Of a stretch of 64,000 bases of DNA, positions 45,556 to 54,330 are shown piece after piece; the stretch's first letter is position 1; each line of letters starts with the position of its first letter. The notes under the pieces were generated by a model. That model saw nothing but the letters and a program-made list of their open reading frames with translations. It was not told the origin of the DNA and made no database searches. A program made the position numbers and the translations under genes. The stretch covers positions 62,001 to 126,000 of the forward strand of contig NZ_LQIX01000002.1 in the NCBI RefSeq assembly GCF_001500045.1, in the 5' to 3' direction. Origin of the DNA: Mycobacterium sp. GA-1199 (lineage in GTDB: Bacteria > Actinomycetota > Actinomycetes > Mycobacteriales > Mycobacteriaceae).

Positions 45556-48500
45556 GCGCCCCCGGGCCGCCGCCTCGGTCCCATCCGCCGGCACCGCCCC
45601 GAACATGGCCCGGCCACACGCCTGCCCCTCCCCCACCGCCGAGCATTCCCCGGCGCGAGCCTCCGCCCCGGCTCAGCCGCGGCCCGGCCCCCCGCCGCCG
45701 CGCCGGCCGCGAAGAACTGTCCGACGCGGCGGTGGTCTCGCGTTCGTGGGGTATGGCGGTCGCGACGCTGGTCAGCCGGCTCACCGGATTCGCGCGCATC
45801 GTCTTACTCGCGACCATCCTCGGCGCCGCGCTCACCAGCGCGTTCTCGGTGGCCTACCAGCTGCCGAACCTGATCGCGGCGCTCGTCCTCGAGGCCACGT
45901 TCACCGCGATCTTCGTGCCCGTGCTGGCGCGCGCCGAGCGCGACGATCCCGACAACGGCACCGCGTTCATCCGCCGCCTCGTCACGCTGACGACGACACT
46001 GCTGCTGATCATCACCGCGCTGTCGGTGGCGTCGGCGCCGATGCTCGTCGACCTCATGCTCGGCGGCGATCCCGAGGTCAACCGCGACCTGACCACCGCG
46101 TTCGCCTACCTGTTACTGCCGCAGGTGCTGTTCTACGGGTTGTCGTCGGTGTTCATGGCAATCCTGAACACGCGCAACGTATTCGGGCCGCCCGCCTGGG
46201 CGCCGGTGTGCAACAACATCGTCGCCATAGTGACGCTCGGCGTGTATCTCATTGTCCCCGGCGAACTCTCGGTCGACCCGGTGAAGATGGGCAACGCGAA
46301 ACTCCTCGTGCTGGGTATCGGCATGACCCTCGGAACGGTCACCCAGGTCATGGTGCTTCTGGTCGCGATCCGCCGCGAACGCATCAGCCTTCGCCCGCTG
46401 TGGGGCATCGACGAACGGATGAAGCAGTTCGGTGCGATGGCCTCGGCGATGGTGCTGTACGTGTTGATCAGCCAGATCGGGCTGATCGTCGGCAACCGAA
46501 TCGCCAGTGGCGCCGCGGCTTCCGGGCCGGCGATCTACAACTACACGTGGCTGGTGCTGCAGTTGCCGTTCGGCATGATCGGGGTGACGGTGCTGACCGT
46601 CGTGATGCCGCGGTTGAGCCGCAACGCGGCCTCCAACGACCAACGCGCGGTGCTCGCCGACCTCTCGCTGGCCACCCGGCTGACGATGGTGACGCTCATC
46701 CCGATCGTCGCGCTGATGACGGTCGGCGGCCCGGCCATCGGCAGCGCGCTGTTCGCCTACGGCAATTTCGGTGAGGTCGACGCCAACTACCTCGGTATGG
46801 CGATCACGCTGTCGGCGTTCACCCTGATCCCCTACGCGCTTGTGCTGCTGCAACTTCGGGTGTTCTACGCGCGCCAACAACCGTGGACGCCGATCCTGCT
46901 GATCGTCGTGATCACGACGGTCAAGATCATTGCCTCGCTGATCGCGCCCCACCTCACGGACGACCCCGACCTGGTGGCCGGCTACCTCGGGACGGCCAAC
47001 GGACTGGGCTTCGTCGCGGGTGCGGTGGTCGGCTACTTCCTGTTGCGGGCCAATCTCGACCCGCCGGGCGGCCGGCTCATCAACCTGCAAGTGGTGCGCA
47101 CGGTGCTGGTCACGATCGCCGCCTCACTGCTGGCCGCGATGGCGGGCCAGGTCGCCGACAAACTGTTCAGCCTGGAGTCGCTGACCCGCAACTGGGGCGG
47201 CGCCGGTTCCCTGCTGCGTCTGGTCGTGCTGGGCGTGGTCATGGTGCCGATCATCGTCGGCGTCCTCCTCGGAGCGCGTGTCCCGGAGGCCCAGGTGGCC
47301 CTCGATGCGGTCCGGCGCCGACTCGGCGCTCGCACCGGGCGCGACGGGGTAGCTGTCGCGGTCGCCGACCGGCCACGGACGCGCACCCCTCTCCCGTACC
47401 CTGAACAGAGGAATTCGTCCGCACCAGGGCGTCGGCACAGCCCGCCGGCCGTCCGGCGCGGACCACCTGCCCCCGTTGCCGGGGACTGGATGCGGAAAGG
47501 ACCAGCGGTGAGCGACGAACCCGCAGGCGGCTCCGCGCCCACACCCGAGACCGCGACCAAGAAGCTCCCGACCGGGCAGTCCGACGTCGTCGCCGACGAC
47601 CTGCGGCCCGACGTGCCCGACCCCGGTCAGACCACGGAGTTCGCCGCCGAGAGCGGCACGACTCGGTTGCCGGTGTCGGGTCGGCCGCCCGCGGATTACG
47701 GCGGCGACCCCACCCGTGAGCCCCTCGCGTTCGACCCGCCGCGCGAACCGGCCATCGAGGCCGCGACCTCCGACGAGGACGTCCACCTCATCCCGGGGGC
47801 GATGGTCGGTGGCGGCCGTTATCGCCTTTTGGTGTTCCACGGCGGCCCGCCGACGTTGCAGTTCTGGCAGGCACTCGACACCGCCCTAGATCGCCAGGTG
47901 GCGCTCACCTTTGTCGACCCGGACAACACCCTGTCCGATGCGACGCTGCGCGAGATCCTCACCCGCACACGCAAACTGAGCAGCATCGACATGCCCGGTA
48001 TCGCGAGGGTGCTCGATGTGGTCAACACCGGATCGGGCGGGCTGGTGGTCTCGGAGTGGATCCGGGGCGGCTCGTTGACCGAGGTTGCCGACACCTCGCC
48101 GTCTCCGATCGGCGGCGCCAGGGCGATGCAGTCGCTGGCGGCGGCCGCCGAGGCCGCGCACCGAGCCGGAGTCGCCCTCTCGCTCGACCACCCGGGTCGT
48201 GTCCGGGTCAGCATCGAAGGTGACGTCGCGCTGGCCTTCCCGGCGACGCTGCCCGACGCGACACCCGAGGACGACATCCGCGGAATCGGGGCGGCGCTGT
48301 ACGCGCTGCTGATCAACCGGTGGCCGCTGCCCGAGCACGGGGTTCGCAGCGGCCTGGCACCCGCCGACCTCGACTCCGCCGGACAACCGATCGAACCCCG
48401 CGCCGTCGACCGCCAGATCCCCTTCCAGATCTCGGCCGCCGCGGCGCGCGCCGTGCAGGAAGGCGGCGGCATCCGCAGCGCGCCGACCCTGTTGAACCTG

Positions 48501-49250
48501 CTCCAACAGGCCACCGCCATCGCCGACCGCACCGAGCTGATCTCTCCGGTCGATGAAGCCGACCGCTCCGCGACACCGGGAGTCGCCGGCGGTACCGACC
48601 CGGAGACCGAGGCGCGCCGACGCAAGGCGCTCATGATCGGGCTCGGCGTCGGCGGCGCCATCGTCGTGATCGCGCTCGTGGTGCTGGCGACGGTGCTGAG
48701 CTCGATCTTCGGTGACGTCGGCGACGGTCTCGGCGGCGACCGGCTCGGGCTGAACGACCCGACCACCAGCGAGTCGGCCGAAGGCAGCACCGACAGCGGC
48801 AATGTCGTCAAACCGACTGCGGTGACGGTCTTCTCACCCGAAGGCGAGGCCGATGCCCCGGCCGATGCACCCAAGGCGATCGACGGCGACAAGTCCACGG
48901 TGTGGCCGATCGACACCTACACCGACTCCGTGCCCTTCCCGAACTTCAAGAACGGCGTCGGGCTGATGCTGCAACTGCCGCAGTCCACCACGGTCGGCGA
49001 GGTCGACATCGACCTCAACAGCACCGGTACGGCCGTCGAGATCCGCTCCGCGCAGACACCGACGCCGTCCTCGCTGGCCGACACCACCGTGCTGACACCG
49101 GCCACCCAGCTCAAGCCGGGCTCCAACACCATCAAGGTCGAGAACGCCTCGCCCACCTCCAACCTGCTGGTCTGGGTGTCGACCCTCGGCCAGGTCAACG
49201 GCCAGAGCCGGTCCGACATCGCCGAGGTCACGGTCCGGTCGGCGTCCTGA
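45552..49250 (+). CDS. murJ: Lipid II flippase MurJ fused to pseudokinase domain
   Basis: 1232 residues from a GTG overlapping the previous stop codon (GTGA). Residues 1-60 are Pro-rich. A MurJ/MviN core of about 14 helices follows (SRSWGMAVATLVSRLTGFARIVLLATILGAALTSAFSVAYQLPNLI). Then come a linker and a kinase-like domain (about 750-1000: YRLLVFHGGPPTLQFWQALDTALDRQVALTFVD) that lacks a recognisable catalytic HRD-D loop. One more helix (GLGVGGAIVVIALVVLATVLS) and an extracytoplasmic beta-rich domain end the protein. In M. tuberculosis the phosphorylated pseudokinase recruits FhaA. MurJ flips lipid II. Confidence 0.93.
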   Translation: MSAPGPPPRSHPPAPPRTWPGHTPAPPPPPSIPRREPPPRLSRGPAPRRRAGREELSDAAVVSRSWGMAVATLVSRLTGFARIVLLATILGAALTSAFSVAYQLPNLIAALVLEATFTAIFVPVLARAERDDPDNGTAFIRRLVTLTTTLLLIITALSVASAPMLVDLMLGGDPEVNRDLTTAFAYLLLPQVLFYGLSSVFMAILNTRNVFGPPAWAPVCNNIVAIVTLGVYLIVPGELSVDPVKMGNAKLLVLGIGMTLGTVTQVMVLLVAIRRERISLRPLWGIDERMKQFGAMASAMVLYVLISQIGLIVGNRIASGAAASGPAIYNYTWLVLQLPFGMIGVTVLTVVMPRLSRNAASNDQRAVLADLSLATRLTMVTLIPIVALMTVGGPAIGSALFAYGNFGEVDANYLGMAITLSAFTLIPYALVLLQLRVFYARQQPWTPILLIVVITTVKIIASLIAPHLTDDPDLVAGYLGTANGLGFVAGAVVGYFLLRANLDPPGGRLINLQVVRTVLVTIAASLLAAMAGQVADKLFSLESLTRNWGGAGSLLRLVVLGVVMVPIIVGVLLGARVPEAQVALDAVRRRLGARTGRDGVAVAVADRPRTRTPLPYPEQRNSSAPGRRHSPPAVRRGPPAPVAGDWMRKGPAVSDEPAGGSAPTPETATKKLPTGQSDVVADDLRPDVPDPGQTTEFAAESGTTRLPVSGRPPADYGGDPTREPLAFDPPREPAIEAATSDEDVHLIPGAMVGGGRYRLLVFHGGPPTLQFWQALDTALDRQVALTFVDPDNTLSDATLREILTRTRKLSSIDMPGIARVLDVVNTGSGGLVVSEWIRGGSLTEVADTSPSPIGGARAMQSLAAAAEAAHRAGVALSLDHPGRVRVSIEGDVALAFPATLPDATPEDDIRGIGAALYALLINRWPLPEHGVRSGLAPADLDSAGQPIEPRAVDRQIPFQISAAAARAVQEGGGIRSAPTLLNLLQQATAIADRTELISPVDEADRSATPGVAGGTDPETEARRRKALMIGLGVGGAIVVIALVVLATVLSSIFGDVGDGLGGDRLGLNDPTTSESAEGSTDSGNVVKPTAVTVFSPEGEADAPADAPKAIDGDKSTVWPIDTYTDSVPFPNFKNGVGLMLQLPQSTTVGEVDIDLNSTGTAVEIRSAQTPTPSSLADTTVLTPATQLKPGSNTIKVENASPTSNLLVWVSTLGQVNGQSRSDIAEVTVRSAS

Positions 49251-49305
49251 CCTGATTCATCCCCAGCCCGGCAAAGATGTGTCGGGAGGCACCCGCGTAG
49301 CCGTT

Positions 49306-49311
49306 TAGTGT
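49306..49311 (+). promoter_or_regulatory. -10 box TAGTGT of the sigM promoter
   Basis: TAGTGT fits TANNNT and ends 6 nt before the GTG start at 49318. Confidence 0.5.
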
Positions 49312-49317
49312 TCGGCT

Positions 49318-49890
49318 GTGGGGACCTTTGGGGGGCAGGCCCGGGAACGCAGCGACGCGGAGTTGCTCGCCGCGCATGTGGCCGGTGACCGCTATGCGTT
49401 CGAGGAGTTGTTCTACCGCCACCACCGTCAGCTGTACCGGCTCGCGCGCATCACCAGCCGCAACCCCGACGACGCCGCCGACGCGCTGCAGGACGCGATG
49501 CTCAAGGCGCACCGACGCGCGCCCGCCTTCCGCTACGACGCGGCCGTGAGCAGTTGGCTGTACCGGATCGTGGTGAACTCGTGCCTGGATCGGTTGCGGC
49601 GCAACAAAACCCGCACCGCCGAGATGTTGTCCAAGGACCAGGGGCACATCGGTGACCCGGCCTCGCGGGTGGACACCGCGATCGTCGTCGAGCGGGCACT
49701 GATGCGGTTACCCGTCGAACAACGCGCCGCGGTGGTGGCCGTCGACATGCAGGGGTACTCGGTGGCCGAGGCCGCCCGCATGCTCGGCGTGCCCGAAGGC
49801 ACCGTCAAGAGCCGGTGTTCGCGTGCCAGAACCAAACTGGCCGAGGCGCTCGAGTACTTCGACACCGAAACCACCGCCCGCACCGACTGA
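49318..49890 (+). CDS. sigM: ECF RNA polymerase sigma factor SigM
   Basis: 190 residues from GTG. Region 2 reads LLAAHVAGDRYAFEELFYRHHRQLYRLARITSRNPDDAADALQDAMLKAHRR, with the DDAADALQD pattern of sigma region 2. Region 4 has RLPVEQRAAVVAVDMQGYSVAEAARMLGVPEGTVKSRCSRARTKL, a clean helix-turn-helix. SigM directs a small regulon of secreted and ESX-related proteins in M. tuberculosis. It is followed, after 57 bp, by its predicted anti-sigma factor. Confidence 0.94.
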   Translation: MGTFGGQARERSDAELLAAHVAGDRYAFEELFYRHHRQLYRLARITSRNPDDAADALQDAMLKAHRRAPAFRYDAAVSSWLYRIVVNSCLDRLRRNKTRTAEMLSKDQGHIGDPASRVDTAIVVERALMRLPVEQRAAVVAVDMQGYSVAEAARMLGVPEGTVKSRCSRARTKLAEALEYFDTETTARTD

Positions 49891-49947
49891 GGGGAACCGC
49901 GGACATATCCGCCGCGTCTTACGTGTCGTGGTGGAGACTGGCTAGCG

Positions 49948-50565
49948 ATGCAGACCGGAACGGACGACGATTCGGATCCGGCGGTCGAGCGGGTGCGCCG
50001 CGGGCTGGCCGAATTGGCGCACGACGAGGACTCAGCGCCGGAGGTGCCGGCGGGCGTGACCGCACGCATCGGTGCCGCGTTACGCGCGGCCGGTGAACCT
50101 CGTCACACGGTCGAACGGCCCCGGCTCCGCCGACCGCAGGTTCTCGGGCTGGTCACCGGCCTTGCCGCCGTAACCGCCGGGGTGGTCATCGGCACCTCGA
50201 TGCTGGGCCGCGAGCCCACCCCGCGGTTCTCCCAGCCCGGGCCGACCGCCGAGCGCATCACCCTGTCGCGGCGCCCGCCCGCCTTCCCGCTGACCGATCC
50301 GCAGCTCACCGGCCTCCTGTCGGCGCCACCCGAGTACGGGCCGCTGTCCGATCCGCGCCGCCGCGCCGCCTGCCTCGAGGGATTGGGCCACGCGGCGACC
50401 ACGCCCATCCTCGGAGCGCGGGCCGTCGAGATGGCCGGCCGTCCGGCCGTCGTGCTGCTCCTGCCGGCACGCGCGACAACCGAGGTCCTCGCGGTGGCCG
50501 TCGACGCGGCATGCCATGCGGCGCACAGTGGGTTGCTCGCCGAGACCGTGGTCAAACGACCGTAG
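49948..50565 (+). CDS. rsmA: Anti-sigma-M factor (RsmA-like)
   Basis: 205 residues from ATG. The cytoplasmic N-terminus (about 1-65) is acidic and would hold SigM. One helix (LGLVTGLAAVTAGVVIGTSML, about 68-88) crosses the membrane, and about 115 residues lie outside with Cys residues (AACLEGLG and DAACHAAHSG) that could pair. I see no classical HxxxCxxC zinc motif. Assignment depends mainly on position directly after sigM, as Rv3912 is. It is probably degraded by regulated proteolysis. Confidence 0.8.
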   Translation: MQTGTDDDSDPAVERVRRGLAELAHDEDSAPEVPAGVTARIGAALRAAGEPRHTVERPRLRRPQVLGLVTGLAAVTAGVVIGTSMLGREPTPRFSQPGPTAERITLSRRPPAFPLTDPQLTGLLSAPPEYGPLSDPRRRAACLEGLGHAATTPILGARAVEMAGRPAVVLLLPARATTEVLAVAVDAACHAAHSGLLAETVVKRP

Positions 50566-50594
50566 TCTGTCCCCCGAGGTTGTTCGGAAACTCC

Positions 50595-50621
50595 GGGAAC
50601 ACCAGCGCCTACGCTGATGTT
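50595..50621 (+). promoter_or_regulatory. SigH-type promoter before trxB
   Basis: GGGAACA (50595-50601) and GTT (50619-50621) are separated by 17 nt, matching the mycobacterial SigH/SigE consensus GGAAYA-N16-19-GTT. It lies about 38 nt before the trxB start. trxB2-trxC is a known SigH target in M. tuberculosis. Confidence 0.72.
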
Positions 50622-50658
50622 CTTACCGGTGTCGCGGAAACGCGGCAGAAAGGCGCTC

Positions 50659-51630
50659 ATGACCACCACATCCACGGTTCACGATCTGATCATCATCGGA
50701 TCCGGCCCGGCCGGCTACACCGCAGCGATTTACGCGGCGCGTGCGCAGCTCAAGCCCCTGGTGTTCGAAGGCGTCCAGTTCGGCGGCGCGCTGATGACCA
50801 CCACCGAGGTGGAGAACTATCCCGGCTTCCGCAACGGCATCACCGGTCCGGAGCTGATGGACGAGATGCGCGAGCAGGCGTTGCGCTTCGGCGCCGACCT
50901 GCGCATGGACGACGTCGACGCCGTCTCACTGGACGGCGCGATCAAGAGCGTCACGGTCGGCGACGACACCTACCGGGCGCGCGCGGTCATCCTCGCGATG
51001 GGGGCTGCGGCGCGGCACCTGGGCGTGCCGGGCGAGGAGGCCCTGATGGGCATGGGCGTGAGCACATGCGCGACGTGTGACGGCTTCTTCTTCCGCGACG
51101 AGGACATCATCGTCGTCGGCGGTGGCGATTCGGCGATGGAAGAGGCGATCTTCTTGACCAAGTTCGCCCGCAGCGTCACGCTGGTGCACCGTCGCGACGA
51201 GTTCCGCGCCTCGCGGATCATGCTGGACCGCGCGCGTGCGAACGAGAAGATCACGTTCCTGACCAACACCGACGTCCTCGAGATCGAGGGCAGCCCGAAG
51301 GTCAGCGGAGTCCGGTTGCGCAACAAGGTGACCGGCGAGGAGTCGAAGCTGGCCGTCACCGGTGTGTTCGTCGCGATCGGCCACGACCCGCGTTCGGATC
51401 TGGTTCGCGGCCAGGTCGACCTCGACGAGGACGGTTACGTCCTCACGCAGCAGGGTTCGACCAGCACCTCGATCGAAGGCGTCTTTGCCGCAGGCGATCT
51501 CGTCGACCGCACCTACCGCCAGGCCATCACCGCCGCGGGCACCGGCTGCTCGGCGTCCATCGACGCCGAACGCTGGCTTGCCGAAATCGGTTCTGGCCCA
51601 AGCGATGAAACCATCGAAACACCAGTTTGA
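50659..51630 (+). CDS. trxB: Thioredoxin reductase
   Basis: 323 residues from ATG 50659, chosen because [16 protein letters not shown] starts the FAD fold directly; an upstream GTG in frame lies inside the promoter. The FAD loop is [16 protein letters not shown], the redox disulfide is CATCDGF, and the NADPH loop [29 protein letters not shown] is the C-terminal FAD motif. It passes electrons from NADPH to the thioredoxin encoded 13 nt downstream. A SigH-type promoter precedes it. Confidence 0.96.
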   Translation: MTTTSTVHDLIIIGSGPAGYTAAIYAARAQLKPLVFEGVQFGGALMTTTEVENYPGFRNGITGPELMDEMREQALRFGADLRMDDVDAVSLDGAIKSVTVGDDTYRARAVILAMGAAARHLGVPGEEALMGMGVSTCATCDGFFFRDEDIIVVGGGDSAMEEAIFLTKFARSVTLVHRRDEFRASRIMLDRARANEKITFLTNTDVLEIEGSPKVSGVRLRNKVTGEESKLAVTGVFVAIGHDPRSDLVRGQVDLDEDGYVLTQQGSTSTSIEGVFAAGDLVDRTYRQAITAAGTGCSASIDAERWLAEIGSGPSDETIETPV

Positions 51631-51643
51631 TAGGAGCATCCCA

Positions 51644-51979
51644 ATGACCGAGAGCACCGGATCCACGGTAGCGGTGACCGACGACTCGTTCTCCTCCGAC
51701 GTGTTGTCCAGCAGCACACCGGTGCTGGTGGACTTCTGGGCGACCTGGTGCGGTCCGTGCAAGATGATCGCCCCGGTGCTCGAGGAGATCGCCACCGAGA
51801 AGGCGGGCACATTGACGGTCGCCAAGCTCGACGTCGACGCCAACCCCGTCACGGCCCGCGATTTCCAGGTGGTGTCGATCCCGACGCTGATCGTGTTCAA
51901 AGACGGCTCCCCGGTGAAGCGGATCGTCGGCGCAAAAGGCAAGGCTGCGCTGCTGCGCGAGCTCAGCGACGTGCTCTAA
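51644..51979 (+). CDS. trxA: Thioredoxin
   Basis: 111 residues from ATG with TAGGAG upstream. The WCGPCKM active site follows VLVDFWAT, and the cis-Pro loop is SIPTLIVFKDG. This is the M. tuberculosis TrxC-type partner of TrxB2. It reduces disulfides in cytosolic proteins such as ribonucleotide reductase and peroxiredoxins. It forms an operon with trxB and is presumably induced with it under thiol stress. Confidence 0.96.
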   Translation: MTESTGSTVAVTDDSFSSDVLSSSTPVLVDFWATWCGPCKMIAPVLEEIATEKAGTLTVAKLDVDANPVTARDFQVVSIPTLIVFKDGSPVKRIVGAKGKAALLRELSDVL

Positions 51980-52133
51980 CCATGCTCTAGCGGGCGTTCG
52001 GCGCCGCAATCCGGGGCGCGGACACCGGCCTGGGGTTTTCTTGAATCGGCGAAGTGTCTGCGACAATCGTGCCTAGCCCGTCAACTTGGTCGGCGCCCTC
52101 GCGCAGCTGACAACCGTGACTGAAAGGCCGCAT

Positions 52134-53330
52134 ATGTCCAGTCTGCGTCGCGGTGACCGCGGGTCCGCGGTCACCGAGATCAGGGCTGCTTTGACGGCAC
52201 TGGGCATGCTCGAGAACTCCGATGAGGAGATCACCACCGGCAGGCATATCGCGCTGGACCTGTTCGACGCCGAACTCGACCACGCCGTGCGGGCCTTTCA
52301 GCAGCATCGCGGTCTGCTGGTCGACGGGATCGTCGGCGAAGCGACTTACCGTGCGCTCAAAGAGGCGTCGTATCGGCTCGGTGCCCGCACGCTCAGCCAC
52401 CAGTTCGGCGCCCCGATGTTCGGCGACGACGTCGCGACGCTGCAGGCCCGCCTCCAGGACCTCGGCTTCTACACCGGTCTTGTCGACGGGCATTTCGGTC
52501 TGAGTACGCACAACGCGTTGATGTCATACCAGCGCGAATACGGTCTGTACCCCGACGGGATCTGCGGCCCGGAGACGTTGCGCTCCTTGTACTTTTTGGG
52601 ATCGCGCGTCACCGGCGGTTCTCCGCATGCGATTCGCGAGGAGGAGCTGGTGCGCCGCTCCGGTCCCCGGCTCTCGGGTAAGCGCATCATCATCGACCCG
52701 GGCCGCGGCGGTGACGACCACGGTCAGATCATGCAGGGTCCGGGCGGGCCGATCAGTGAGTCAGACATCCTGTGGGACTTGGCGAGTCGGCTCGAGGGCC
52801 GGATGACCGCGATCGGTATGGAGACGTTTCTGTCGCGGCCGGCCAACCGTGCACCCTCGGATGCGGAACGTGCCGCGACCGCGAACGCCGTCGGCGCCGA
52901 CCTGATGATCAGCCTGCGCTGTGCCACCCAGCCCAGTCCCGCCGCCAACGGTGTCGCGTCGTTCCACTTCGGGAACTCACACGGCTCGGTGTCCACCATC
53001 GGACGCAATCTCGCCGACTTCATTCAACGAGAAGTGGTCGCCCGCACCGGGTTACGTGACTGCCGCACGCATGGGCGGACGTGGGACCTGTTGCGTCTGA
53101 CCCGGATGCCGACGGTGCAGGTCGACGTCGGCTACATCACCAACCCGCAAGACCGGGCCATGCTGGTGTCCTCCCAGGCGCGCGACGCGATCGCCGAGGG
53201 CATGCTCGCGGCCGTGAAACGGCTCTACCTGCTCGGCAAGAACGACCGTCCCACAGGCACTTTCACGTTCGCCGAACTGCTCGCCCACGAGCTCTCGGTC
53301 GAGCAGGCCGGGCGCGTCAGCCCCTCTTGA
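52134..53330 (+). CDS. cwlM: CwlM, pseudo-amidase regulator of peptidoglycan synthesis
   Basis: 398 residues from ATG with GAAAGG upstream. Two peptidoglycan-binding-1 repeats (about 5-70 and 90-150) precede an amidase_3 domain whose zinc ligands are lost: IIIDPGRGG has Arg where His is expected, LMISLRCAT has Arg for His, and the late Glu is Asp (VQVDVGY). This fits the known role of CwlM as a cytoplasmic activator of MurA when phosphorylated by PknB. A Thr cluster (T374, T376, T378 in TGTFTFAEL) lies at the position reported as phosphorylated. Confidence 0.92.
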   Translation: MSSLRRGDRGSAVTEIRAALTALGMLENSDEEITTGRHIALDLFDAELDHAVRAFQQHRGLLVDGIVGEATYRALKEASYRLGARTLSHQFGAPMFGDDVATLQARLQDLGFYTGLVDGHFGLSTHNALMSYQREYGLYPDGICGPETLRSLYFLGSRVTGGSPHAIREEELVRRSGPRLSGKRIIIDPGRGGDDHGQIMQGPGGPISESDILWDLASRLEGRMTAIGMETFLSRPANRAPSDAERAATANAVGADLMISLRCATQPSPAANGVASFHFGNSHGSVSTIGRNLADFIQREVVARTGLRDCRTHGRTWDLLRLTRMPTVQVDVGYITNPQDRAMLVSSQARDAIAEGMLAAVKRLYLLGKNDRPTGTFTFAELLAHELSVEQAGRVSPS

Positions 53331-54123
53331 CCCCACGCGCGGTCACGCCCACCGAACCCGCGCCCGCCCCGACCGGCTGACGTATCTGCGCGAATTCGAA
53401 CAACCGCTCCAACGCCGCTTCGACATCGGCCTTCCACCCCAGCCCCTGCTCCAACTCGAGGCGTAGCCGCGGGAAGTAGCGGTGCTGGGCGACCACGACG
53501 AAGCCCGCATCCAGAAGTAGGTCGGCGTCGAGCACGCACTGTTCGACCGAGCAGTCGCCGAGGACCTCGACGACCGGGCGCAACGCCGGCGTCACCGCAC
53601 CCGGTTCGGCAAGCTCGCTGACTTCGGCGGTGTGGGCGAACGCTTCGAGCGCGCGGGCTCCGCGCCGAACCAGGTCCCCCACCACCGCCGCGATCAGCGC
53701 GCGCGACAATCCCTCGGAGTCCTCACCGGATTCGATGCCCAGCGATGTGAGCAGTACCGCGTCGGCGCTGACCGGAGCGGTCGGGAAGCGGTGTGCGCGC
53801 GGGACGGCGCCGGGCGGCGCGTAGAACGCGTAGCCCAGGCACGCCTCGTCGCCGCGTAGCGGAGCGGGCCCGTCGTCGGACTCGCCGTCGGCACACTGCA
53901 CCGCGACCTGACCGCACGATCCCCACTCGAGCATGACCATCGACAGCCATGCCTCTTTCTCGAATTCGGGATCCGAGAGGTGGTCGTCGACGCCCGGGAC
54001 CGCGGCGCCGGTCGCGTCCCGCCCGAGGGTCAGGGGATCGACCTCCCAATACACGCAGCGGCGGGCATGCTTGGGCAACTGCTCGAACGCTTCGAGCCGT
54101 AGAGGCGTGATGCGTGCCGACAC
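53317..54123 (-). CDS. GNAT-like acetyltransferase family protein (Rv3916c-like)
   Basis: 268 residues from GTG with GGGGAG upstream. It begins with LRLEAFEQLPKHARRCVYWEVDP, and the middle contains PPGAVPRAHRFPTAPVSADAVLLTSLGI and the acceptor-type segment DLVRRGARALEAFAH. The C-terminus (DADLLLDAGFVVVAQHRYFPRLRLEL) is typical of GNAT proteins where an aromatic-rich strand ends the fold. The substrate is unknown. Its 3' end overlaps cwlM by 14 bp in convergent orientation. Fold assignment is moderately confident. Confidence 0.72.
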   Translation of the reverse strand: MSARITPLRLEAFEQLPKHARRCVYWEVDPLTLGRDATGAAVPGVDDHLSDPEFEKEAWLSMVMLEWGSCGQVAVQCADGESDDGPAPLRGDEACLGYAFYAPPGAVPRAHRFPTAPVSADAVLLTSLGIESGEDSEGLSRALIAAVVGDLVRRGARALEAFAHTAEVSELAEPGAVTPALRPVVEVLGDCSVEQCVLDADLLLDAGFVVVAQHRYFPRLRLELEQGLGWKADVEAALERLFEFAQIRQPVGAGAGSVGVTARGVKRG

Positions 54124-54192
54124 TAGACTCCCCGAGTCCTACGCGGTGCAGAGGTGCACCGCTGCCCCTTCAGGATAGAAGGGTGCGCACAC

Positions 54193-54227
54193 CTCGACGC
54201 TCCGTTTTTCCGGCCTCTCGCGTCGAG
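54193..54227. terminator. Hairpin between parB and the GNAT-like gene
   Basis: CTCGACGC and GCGTCGAG form an 8-bp stem around 19 nt that include TTTTT. It lies about 100 nt beyond the parB stop codon and 70 nt before the next gene, so it could end parB transcripts. Confidence 0.42.
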
Positions 54228-54239
54228 CGACGAAACATG

Positions 54240-54305
54240 TTGTGTCACAGGTGGTTTCCTTCGAAGGGCGGCGGTCATGCCGGTGAGACCCGGGTTGTGT
54301 CACAG
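54240..54305. repeat. Two TTGTGTCACAG direct repeats downstream of parB
   Basis: TTGTGTCACAG occurs at 54240-54250 and 54295-54305, 55 bp apart. Each contains the palindrome TGTG-T-CACA. The element resembles neither parS nor a Crp site (TGTGA-N6-TCACA). A protein-binding function is a guess. Confidence 0.45.
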
Positions 54306-54330
54306 TGACGTAATTACCCGGTGTGGTAGG

